Origin: Cynocephalus volans
Taxonomy: Eukaryota; Chordata; Mammalia; Dermoptera; Cynocephalidae
Reading direction: 5' to 3'
DNA: 64,000 nucleotides
Assembly: GCF_027409185.1 (NCBI RefSeq)
Contig: NC_084462.1
Location: 1,984,001-2,048,000, forward strand
In this document: in pieces, positions 1-8,400 of the stretch
How the letters are laid out: each line of letters begins with the position of its first letter
Numbering within the stretch: the stretch's first letter is position 1
Made by a program: the position numbers and the translations under genes
The notes under the pieces: model-generated
Database searches by the model: none
What the model was told of the DNA's origin: nothing
Seen by the model: only the letters and a program-made list of their open reading frames with translations

Positions 1-175
1 GACTGATGTTGTGCCAATACCTTTCTCTCTTGATTAATGTAGCTTTTATAGAAAGTTTTTATATCTAGTAATTAACTCCGACAGCTTTGTAGCCTCCATT
101 ATTCTAGGTCATTCGCTTTTCTATATATTTTAACAGCTGCTTGTTGATTTCCAACAACAAAAAAATACTTTTGGG

Positions 176-345
176 TTTTTTTTTTTTTTTTAAGATGACT
201 GGTAAGGGGATCTTAACCCTTGACTTGGTGTTGTCAGCACCAAGCTTACCAAGTGAGCCAACCAGCCATCCCTATATGGGATCCGAACCCATGGCCTTGG
301 TGTTATCAGCACTGCACTCTCCCGAGTGAGCCATGGGCCGGCCCG
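176..345 (-). mobile_element. CYN-type dimeric tRNA-derived SINE
   Basis: Minus-strand copy: a T-run (reverse A-tail), then GATGACTGGTAAGGGGATC and on to the head GGGCCGGCCCATGGCTCAC. The duplicated target is TACTTTKGGG on either side, inside the L1. Confidence 0.88.
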
Positions 346-1220
346 TACTTTGGGGATTTTGATTGTGATTGAATAGTATCTATAGATCAAGGTGGAGTGA
401 ATTGACATTGTAACAATATTAAGTCTTATTATCCATGAACACAGTACATTCCTTTACTTACTTAGGTGTCCTTTAATTTCTCTCAGTAATATTTTGTCAT
501 TTTCAGTGTAGAGATCTTACACCACTTTGCTTAGATTTATTCCTAAGTGTTCAACATTTTTGATGATTCTGTAAAGGGCATTTCTTAAAAATTTCACTTT
601 CTAACTGTAGCTAGTTTATACAAATACTGCTGACTTTTATATGTATCTCTTATCCAGGAACTTTGCTGAATTCTCTTATTTCTAATAAAGTTTTTCTAGA
701 TTCTTTTGGATTATCTCATCTTTGACATGTTTTATTTATTTTCTTTGCCAATTTTAATATTTTTTAATTTCATTTTCTTATCTTATTGCACTGGCTAGAA
801 TTCCCAGTACAATGCTAAATAGAAAGGATGATAATGAACACCATGCATTCTCAAGCTCATGGGGAAGATATTAAACATTTTACCACTAAGTGTGATATTA
901 GCTATAGGTATTTTGTTGTCTATTGTCAAATTAAGGAAGTTCCCTTCAACTATTAGCTTACTAAGAAGTGTTTGTTTTTTCATGAATGGTGGTAAATTTT
1001 ATCAAATGATCATTTACTTTTTTCCCTTTATTCTGTTAATGTGGTGAATTACATTGACTGATTTTTCAATGTTAAACCAACCTTCCATTCCTGGAATAAA
1101 CTTCACTTGATCATGATGTATTATCCTTTATATAAATTACTGGATTCTATCTGCTAATATTATGTTTAAGGATTTTTAGTCTATTTCCATGAGAAACATT
1201 GGCTTTAAATTCCCTTTCTT

Positions 1221-1319
1221 GGGTCTGGTTAGTTAGCTCAGTTGGTTAGAGCACAATGACACCAAGGTCAAGGATTTGGATCCCCTGCCAGCCAGCCACA
1301 AAAAAAAAAAAAAAAAAAT
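1221..1319 (+). mobile_element. CYN-type monomeric SINE
   Basis: The tRNA-Ile-like body GGTTAGTTAGCTCAGTTGGT with TTAGAGCAC is followed by an A-run. An imperfect target duplication (TCCCTTTCTT / TCCCTTTTTC) flanks it within the L1. Confidence 0.85.
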
Positions 1320-1367
1320 CCCTTTTTCGTAGTGTCCTTGTTAAATTTTGTTATCAAGATTTTTTGG

Positions 1368-1504
1368 GGGCCGAGCCCATGGTGCACTCGGGAGAGTGCG
1401 GCGCTGGGAGCGCAGCAACGCTCCCACCGCGGGTTCGGATCCCATATAGGAATGACCGGTGCACTCCCTGGCTGAGTGCTGGTCACACAAAAAAAAAAAA
1501 AAAA
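1368..1504 (+). mobile_element. CYN-type SINE, GGCCGAGCCC subtype
   Basis: Starts GGGCCGAGCCCATGGTGCAC, has B-box-like GGTTCGGATCC and a 3' end GAGTGCTGGTCAC plus A-run. Flanked by AAGATTTTTTGG, shared with the adjacent copy. Confidence 0.9.
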
Positions 1505-1513
1505 GATTTTTTT

Positions 1514-1660
1514 GGGGCCGAGCCCGTGGCGTACTCGGGAGAGTGCGGCACTGGGAGCGCAGCAACGCTCCCGCCGCGGGTTCGGATCCTATATAGGACT
1601 GGCCGGTGCACTCACTGGCTGAGTGCCGGTCATGAAAAAGACAAAAAGAAAAAAAAAAAA
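1514..1660 (+). mobile_element. CYN-type SINE, second copy in tandem at the same target
   Basis: Same subtype as the preceding copy with tail GACAAAAAGAAAAA. It is separated from it only by the target word AGATTTTTTTGG, which recurs after this copy where the L1 resumes. Confidence 0.9.
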
Positions 1661-2059
1661 GATTTTTTTGGCCTCATAAAATGTGTTGGGAAAGCATTTC
1701 CTCTTTTTCTATTCCCTGAAAGAGTTTGTATAAAGGTAGTACTATTTCCTCTTTAGTAGTTCTGAAGAATTTACTAATTGATGTCATCTGAACATGAAAT
1801 TTTATTTGTTGAAAAGTTTTAAATTATGGATTAGAAATTTTAAATAGTTATAAGACTACTCAAGTCCTTAATTTTTTCTTGTGTCAGTTTTGGAAGGTTG
1901 TATTTCTCAGGAATGTGTATAGTTCATTTAAATTTTCAAATGTGTTGACATGAAATTTTTCACAATATCATCTTACTATCTTTTTAATGAATGTAGGGTA
2001 TGTCTTATGTTCTTTCATCACAACATTTTCACAGTCTGTTTCCCTTTCATGCATTTGTT

Positions 2060-2168
2060 TCATTAGAATATAAGCTCCATGAAGACAGTAATTTGTCTCT
2101 TGCTCATTGCTGTGTGCCCAATGCCTAGAACAGCATGTGGTACATGATAGTTGCTCAGTACATGTCTA
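2060..2168 (+). repeat. L2 3'-end relic
   Basis: Contains AGAATATAAGCTCCATGAAG and CCTAGAACAGCATGTGGTAC followed by GCTCAGTACATG, the usual pattern of a diverged L2 3' end. Confidence 0.7.
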
Positions 2169-2387
2169 TGAGAGATGGAGTCTCAAGGGGATACTCTCAG
2201 GGTAGACAGGTTGGGTCTCTATTGTCCTGGGAAAGTCCTTTTCCCTTTATCACTATATTCTTCAGGCTCAACGTAATGCAGGGCATAATGAATGGAGGCC
2301 TCTCTGTGTCCCTATCCAGCTCTGCACTGGGCCTGGCCCTGGGGGTTGGGGCTTGGGGCTTAGGCTTCTTGGCCTGTTTTTCTGCAG

Positions 2388-2657
2388 AGCCGCCCTCCAT
2401 GCGTCTGAAGGCCCGACCCAGCAGCCCTGGCTTTTCCGTGCTCACCTGCAGTGCCTTCTCCTTCTACCCCCCGGAGCTGCAACTTCGATTCCTACGGAAT
2501 GGGCTCGCAGCTGGTTCTGGAGAGGGTGACTTTGGCCCCAACGGCGATGGCTCTTTCCACGCCTGGTCATCATTAACAGTTAAAAGTGGCGACGAGCACC
2601 ACTACCGCTGCCTTGTGCAGCATGCGGGGCTGCCACAGCCCCTCATGGTGGAGCTGG
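2388..2657 (+). CDS. FCGRT: FCGRT alpha-3 (C1-set Ig) exon
   Basis: Acceptor TTTTTCTGCAG ends at 2387 and donor GTGAGG starts at 2658; 270 nt, phase 1 to 1. The Ig signature Y-x-C-x-V-x-H is present as YRCLVQH. As recalled, human FcRn has a second Cys directly before the disulfide Cys; here it is Arg. Confidence 0.96.
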
Positions 2658-3900
2658 GTGAGGTCCTGCAGAGTGATGATCTTCCTTATTTCTGATTGCC
2701 TTTTGTCCCACTGCCGCAGCAATCCTTCCTGAGTCTGACTTGTGCCCCACTACTGCCAATTCTCCCAAAGCCTGATGACCTTCTATCCTGTGTGGCTTGT
2801 CTTCCCCAAGTCTAACTGCCTTCCATTCTGCTGCTCCTGGCCTCACTGAGTATGAACACCTGTTAACCACAATGGCCAGTCCTCCCTGAGTCTGACTGTC
2901 TTCGATCCTGCTGCTGCTGGTCTTCATGGAATCTGCCCATTTGTTGCCTGCCACTGTCAATCCTCACCAAGACTGACCATCTACTACCTTGCTACTGCCA
3001 GTCCTTCAAGAGACTGACCTGCTGCTGCTCTGTGCCTGCCCCTCCTTCCTGAGTCAGAACACCACCCACCCTGCTGCTACAGGTCCCTTGCCAGTGTGAC
3101 TGAGATCTCTATTGCTGTGGCTGGTTCTTAACATCCAACCTGGGAGCATCCTGCCCAGACCCACAGCACCAGCTGACTGGCTGTTCTGCCCACCCCCACC
3201 CCCACCCCCACCCCCACCCCCAGTCACTTGGTGGTCTGAGGATGGAAGGCACTAGCTCTCTGTCCTGGTTCAGATGGGGTGGAGGGTTTATTCAACAGCT
3301 GATCGCATTCTCTGGCTACAGAATCTCCAGCCAAGTCCTCAGTGCCTGTGGTTGGAATCGTCATCGGCTTCTTGCTGCTCACGGCAGCAGCTGCAGGAGG
3401 AGCTCTACTGTGGAGGAGAATGAGGAATGGGCTGCCAGGTGGGGAGCAGGAAGAGGAAGAGAGCCTCAGAAGGAGGGACAGAGACCTCAAAAGAGAGGGG
3501 GACACACACCTGGGAGGACAGAGATCTTGAGAGAGAGGGACAGAGACCCAGAGGGAGGGGGGACGGTGACCCTGAAAGAGAGGGACAAAGACCCAGAGAA
3601 AGGGGAGGACAGAAACCAGAGGAAGGGGAACAGAGGCCCGGGAGGAGGGGGACAGAGACCCAGAGGGAAGGGAACAGAGACACCTAGAGAGTAAGACAAA
3701 GACAGAGAGACACAGAAATGTGTGGCCAGAGACTCAGAGGGTCTCCTCTGAGTCACCCCTTTCTGATGACACCACTTTCTCGCTTTTCAGCCCCTTGGAT
3801 CTCTCTTCGTGGGGACGACTTAGGGGCCCTCCTGCCCACACCTGGCTTGCCCCAGGATGCCGACTCTCAGGATATAAATGCATTTCCAGCAACTGCCTGA
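2388..3900 (+). CDS. FCGRT: FCGRT (neonatal Fc receptor, large subunit p51), 3' part of gene
   Basis: Three coding exons (2388-2657, 3322-3438, 3791-3900) join in phase 1 and encode the last 165 residues or so of FcRn. The first is the immunoglobulin-like alpha-3 domain, opening [20 protein letters not shown], with its two disulfide cysteines (VLTCSAF and YRCLVQH). The second is the connecting peptide and membrane segment ([21 protein letters not shown]) with a WRRMR stop-transfer. The third is the tail with the tryptophan signal PWISL and the acidic di-leucine signal DDLGALL, known to drive endocytosis. FcRn pairs with beta-2-microglobulin, binds IgG and albumin at acidic pH in endosomes and recycles or transcytoses them. 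The signal peptide, alpha-1 and alpha-2 exons, which hold the IgG-contact residues, lie left of the window. Stop at 3898-3900. Confidence 0.97.
2692..3136 (+). repeat. Diverged 40-bp tandem repeat (minisatellite) in FCGRT intron 5
   Basis: About eleven degenerate units start at 2692, 2735, 2772, 2812, 2852, 2893, 2933, 2973, 3014, 3055 and 3096, a spacing of 37-43 bases. Most open CTGACT/CTGACC and end in a CCTGAGT-like block; the middle reads roughly CCTGCTGCTGCCAGTCCT. No known transposon is recognised in it. Confidence 0.8.
3190..3223 (+). repeat. (CCCCCA)n simple repeat
   Basis: About five consecutive CCCCCA units in FCGRT intron 5; the complementary strand is G-rich. Confidence 0.9.
3322..3438 (+). 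CDS. FCGRT: FCGRT transmembrane exon
   Basis: Acceptor GGCTACAG ends at 3321 and donor GTGGGG starts at 3439; 117 nt, phase 1 to 1. It encodes [12 protein letters not shown], the hydrophobic membrane helix and WRRMRNGLP. Spacing and phase agree with both neighbouring exons. Confidence 0.95.
3455..3720 (+). repeat. GA-rich minisatellite, GGGACAGAGACCCAGAGAGA-type units
   Basis: Degenerate units of about 20-25 bases, all variants of GGACAGAGACCCAGAG, fill FCGRT intron 6. The same motif recurs at 63728-63875 in PRR12, with shorter patches at 16805-16880 and 18425-18485. Confidence 0.85.
3791..3900 (+). CDS. FCGRT: FCGRT cytoplasmic-tail exon and stop
   Basis: Acceptor CGCTTTTCAG ends at 3790. 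The exon encodes [19 protein letters not shown] and ends in FPATA followed by TGA, matching the recalled FcRn C-terminus (IPATA in human). It carries the W-based and di-leucine sorting signals. Confidence 0.96.
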
Positions 3901-4260
3901 CCACCTGCATTCTGGCTGCTAATAACTAATGTAGTCAGGTCTTTTTCATGCTGTGAGACCCCCTGGAATCCTGGCATCTCTGAGCCTCCAGAAGGAGTCC
4001 GGGGCCCGATGTCTTCCCTCTGGTCCCCTCCTCCTCTCCTCCCGTGGCCTGCCTCAATTTTCCCTCCTAATATATATGGTTCTTTCCACATCCACATATA
4101 TCTTGAGTTTGGGCCCAAATCATCGTGTTCTCATCATTTCAATTTTTCAGGCAGGGATGTAAAGAAATGGGTGGGGAGAATGAATGGTGTAAACCCTGGG
4201 CTTCAGATCTCTCCTGCGGCTAACATGTTGCCATGGTGGAATGTGCCAATTTAATACATC
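3901..4260 (+). other. FCGRT: FCGRT 3' untranslated region (end approximate)
   Basis: Non-coding sequence after the FCGRT stop. No perfect AATAAA is seen; the nearest candidate is the variant AATACA inside TTTAATACATC at about 4250. The end point is an inference. Confidence 0.5.
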
Positions 4261-4265
4261 AAGTC

Positions 4266-4330
4266 ATGTATTTTTCATTCAAAAATTGCACAAATATTTA
4301 CTGAATGTCTACAACGTGCCAGGCATTTTG
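4266..4330 (+). repeat. L2 fragment
   Basis: CAAATATTTACTGAATGTCT plus GTGCCAGGCATTTTGAGG is a common L2 segment. It lies in the short FCGRT-RCN3 intergenic space. Confidence 0.5.
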
Positions 4331-4529
4331 AGGAATTCTTGGCTGGAATCTGACTTGAATCCTTCTTGAAAGGAGCAGAAGAGGAGAGTTGTTCTTTCTT
4401 TAAGAGAAGGATATGCCTCCTTGGGCCCCTTGATTCTCCTCTTTCTTAAACTATCCTGACAAAGGAAAGAGAGAAAAATACGTTTTCCAGGAGGCTGTGG
4501 GGCAAGAGCCGCTGGAGGTAGTTGGGCAG

Positions 4530-4830
4530 GGCGCCCCGACAGCTGCGGGGACTTGTAGACCCCCCTAGCCGCGGCACTCGGGCGTCGCCCACCCGGCCTT
4601 GGCTGGGCAGACGCGCTTTCCTTTGTGGACGTGGCAAGGGGCGCCCGCGGGCTCCCCGGCACTCGTTAGCCCCGCCCCGCGGGGGCCTTCGTGCGCGCTC
4701 ATTGGTCGGGAGGCGTGGCCTCTGCGCTGCTGGAGGCTGGCCTGACTGGAGAGCCGCCAAATTGGGCATCTTTGAGAGAACAGAGTGGAGCGTGGAGAGT
4801 GAGGCGAATCTGGATAACGGGGTAAAGGGA
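4530..4830 (+). promoter_or_regulatory. RCN3: RCN3 promoter, CpG-rich
   Basis: GC- and CpG-rich sequence with GC boxes (CCCCGCCCCGCGGG near 4672), an inverted CCAAT box (CATTGGTCGG near 4699) and no TATA box. It sits just upstream of the inferred first exon. The exact start site cannot be read from sequence. Confidence 0.7.
4745..4821 (+). other. RCN3: RCN3 non-coding first exon (inferred)
   Basis: A 5' untranslated exon is needed because the first coding exon opens nine bases before the ATG. The best donor downstream of the GC-rich promoter is ATAACGGG|GTAAAG at 4821/4822. The start is a guess. Confidence 0.4.
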
Positions 4831-5241
4831 GGGGGTGGGGTGGGCGCCTGTGCAGGGAGGGCGGCTCGGGTTGAGGGTCAGGGTCCAGGCCGGGAGTGAC
4901 GCCGGGGAGCCTGCCTGATCTCTCGCTGGCCACCATCATACCCTGCACTTTGCGTGGGACATGCGCCACGTCTCCCCCTGGAATCCCCCCTTGCGGCTCT
5001 GGGACCGCTGTGGGACTCCCTGAGAAGATTCGGCCCCCACAGCTGGTTTTATCTCTGAGCACCTCCTCCTCCTTTTCCCCATCACCGGCCCTCCTTGAGC
5101 CTCAAACTTTGCGGCCAGCTCCCATTTCTCTGTCCTGTTCTGGGTAACCCCATCCCCCACCCCGCCATTCTCCTATCCCGTTTCTGTCCTCTTCCCTGTG
5201 ACCCCTGACCCCTGGCTTTTGCCACTCCGCAGGGACCGAGG

Positions 5242-5480
5242 ATGTGGCGACCATCACTTTTGCTGCTTCTGTTGCTGCTAAGGCGTGGGGCCCAGGGGAA
5301 GCCGTCCCCTGACGCCGTCCCTCATGGCCAGGGGAGGGTGCACCAGGCGACCCCCCTGAGCGAGGCCCCTCATGATGACGCCCACGGGAACTTTCAGTAC
5401 GACCATGAGGCTTTCCTGGGACGGGAAGTGGCGAAGGAATTCGACCAGCTCAGCCCAGAGGAAAGTCAGGCCCGTCTGGG
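5242..5480 (+). CDS. RCN3: RCN3 first coding exon
   Basis: Acceptor CACTCCGCAG ends at 5232; ATG at 5242 in context GAGGATGTGG; donor GTAGGAG after 5480, leaving two bases of a Gly codon. Encodes the signal peptide and the acidic lead-in ending EESQARLG. Confidence 0.96.
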
Positions 5481-8400
5481 GTAGGAGAGAGACAGGGGAT
5501 GTGGGTGGCCTGTTCAGAGATAGGGGTTGGGGAGAGAGATGGGTGCATTGATGAGGTGACGGTCAGAGGACCGGGAAAGAAAGATGGCATGCACTGGACT
5601 TCTGCTTTTGTGGGAATCCAATAAGGAAATTCTCTCTCTCCTCCTTGGGAAAGATACAAATTCAGTTAAGATTGAGGCCTCAAGATATGTTTTTAGGGGA
5701 CAGCAACAGTATCTGGGTTCAGATTCTGGCTCCTAAGTCACCTTTTGTTCCTTTGTCCCAGACACCTACCCTTCCCGAGCCTCAGCTTCCTGCTCTGTAA
5801 ATGGGTCAACAGTTCTTCTTGGCAGGGGCTGACATGGAAAATGAGATTTGGCATGTAAGGAGCCCAGACAAGGATGGAAGATGACTGAGCACCGAGTCCC
5901 AGGGTGAATTGTGTTGAATGGCGTCTTGCCACAAACTGAAGAGGGCCTGTTCACCCTCTGTGTGGGGGAGACAGGGCCAGAATGGACCTGAGGGCAGGGA
6001 GGCGATGCAACCAGCCCCTCCCTCTCTGTGCATCCTACTGATGCTCATTCATCCCACAAATGTTTATTGAGCGCCACTATGTGCCAGTCATTGCTCTAGG
6101 TGCAGAAGCACAGCAGTGGACAAATCAGACAGCAATCCCTGACCTCGTGAAGTTTACACTGTAGTGGGGGAGACAGTCAATCTATAAGTATAGAATGCAT
6201 AAAATAGAGATAAATATACAAGCTGCTATGGTCTGAAAGAAAAGATAGAGATAAACACACAAGAGAAAAAGTAAAGCAAGGGAGTGAAGAAGTGTGGAGG
6301 GCAGAGGTTGGGGAGGGGGAGGGTTGCAATTTTAAACAGGGGAGTCAGTGGAGGCTTCAGTGAGAAGGTAATAAGTGAGTCATGTGAGTTTCCGGGGGGA
6401 ATAGCATTCCAGGCTGCAGGAATGGTTAGTGCAAGGGCCTGGTGTGGTAGAAGAAGAGTGAGGCCCACATGGCTAGAACTCAGTAAGGGGAGGGAGAGGG
6501 AGGGAGGGAGGCGAGGACAGAGGGTGAGCCAAGGGATCAGACCGTGCAGGGTTTTTAGGGTCACAGTGAAGACTTGGGCTTTTCTCTGAATGGGATGAGA
6601 GCCATGGAAGGGTTTGAGTAGAGGGAAGATGTGAGCTAGCAGGTTTGAACAGAATCCCTCTGACTGCAGGGTGGGGAGCAGGTTGTAGGCAGCAAGAAGC
6701 AGGGAGCCCAGTGATGAAGCGACTGCAATAAGGCAGGCAGAGAAAAAAACAAATGAAGAAAAAAACGTGGTAATAATCCAAGTGGGAGACAAGAGAAAAT
6801 GGTGGCTAGATCAGGGTGACAGTGGCCGTCGTGGCCAGATCTGCCCACAGGAAGATTGTCGTGGATGAGGGTGGATGAAGGAGGGGCGAGGAAGGGCAGT
6901 GATAGGATAACACATTTAGCTTAACACTAATTGCAATACCAGGCCCTGTTCTAAGTGCTTTACGGCTTAAATCACTTAATCCCCAGAACCACTCCGTGCG
7001 GTAGGTACTATCGTTTATCCCCGTTTTACAGAGGGGTAACTGAGGCTCAGAGAGGTTAAGTAGCTTGCCCACAGTCACACTGCCAGCAAGAAGAAGTAGA
7101 GGGCAGCAGGATTCGGACTTAGAGTGTCTGGCTGTGGAGCCCACGCTCTTCACGTCGGTTGGAACCTCAGGGTAGGAAGGGTGAGTCCTGAGAATAGTCA
7201 TCCCCTGACAGACCCTGCCAGAGACAGCCTGGTGCAGGAGGGGTCGGCGACCCGGGTAAAGCCAGGGCGGGCTCGGCTGTCCCGGATTTGACTTTGGGGA
7301 CTGGGCCACGGGGTCTGGGGAATGATGACAGGACGGAGGGCTGCGCTCTGTTAGCTGCGGGGCGAAGACCGGGACCCGCGGCCGGGCGTCACCAGGGGAG
7401 AGCGGAAGGGCCAGGGAGCGGCCCAAGAGAAGAAGGGGCGTGAGGTGGGCCCTGAAATAGACTGACATGCGATGGAGAGGTGCGCAGGAATCCGGCGGAG
7501 CATGGGGAGTGCAAGACAGGCCGGAGGCCGAGCCCGCGCGGTTGCGGGCAACAGTCCTAGGGCAGTGCGGGATAAAACGGAGAAAGCTGCGGGACGCAGC
7601 ACAGGGCGGGGCCGGCGGGGGCGGAGTCTGGAGTGACGCGAGCAGCTAAGGAGGGGGCGGGGCGCGGGGCGGGGTTAGAAGTGAGGACCCGGAGACCGGC
7701 GCAGGCGGGGAGGGGCGGGCGCAGGCGGGGAGGGGCGGGCGCAGGCGGGGAGGGGCGGGCGCAGGCGGGGAGGGGCGGGCGCAGGCGGGGAGGGGCGGGC
7801 GCAGGCGGGGAGGGGCGGGCGCAGGCGGGGAGGGGCGGGCGTGGGGCGGGACCTGAGACGGTGGAGGTCGGGAGTGTGCGGCGTGGGGGTCGGGGTTCGG
7901 AGTCGGTCCTGGGACCGGGGCACCGCGGGCGAGGGGTGCGGTGTGACGCCCCGCTCCCTATCCCCACCCAACTCAGTCCTTCGAGAGGTGGAGCATATGC
8001 AGGGTGGGGGCGGGGCCAGAGTGGAGGGTGTGGCCCTGGATTGTCGTGGGTCCTTCCCCCAACCCCTGAAACAAAACAGCGCTGCCGCCGCGGACCCGCT
8101 AGGTATCGGAAAGACCGTGACTCGCCTCCGGGGCGGAGTCTAGGCTGAGCGGGCAGTGCCATGCGGTGGGTGCATATGTGCCCTCGCTGGCACCCGGGAT
8201 CGTGGACTGCATTTTCAGCCCTATATGGGGGTGTATCTTGGGTGGAGGCGAGGCTCTGCCAGAAGGGCGGAGCCTGATGGGACGGTCCATAGACGGGCGG
8301 GCCCTGAGACTGACGTATGCCCCGCCCCGGCTCGCAGGCGGATTGTGGAGCGCATGGACCGCGCCGGGGACGGTGACGGCTGGGTGTCGCTGGCCGAGCT

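Larger units (their letters stand above)
1..2000 (-). repeat. L1 (LINE-1) ORF2 relic, reverse orientation, split by SINEs
   Basis: AT-rich sequence typical of an antisense L1 ORF2 region, for example CTTGATCATGATGTATTATC near 1110 and GGCCTCATAAAATGTGTTGG near 1670. It is interrupted by SINE insertions at about 176-345, 1221-1319, 1368-1504 and 1514-1660. No intact reading frame remains. Confidence 0.85.

Noticed and set aside
7701-7840. Direct repeats resembling a CRISPR array
   Set aside because: Repeats are head to tail without spacers and the genome is mammalian; it is a minisatellite.
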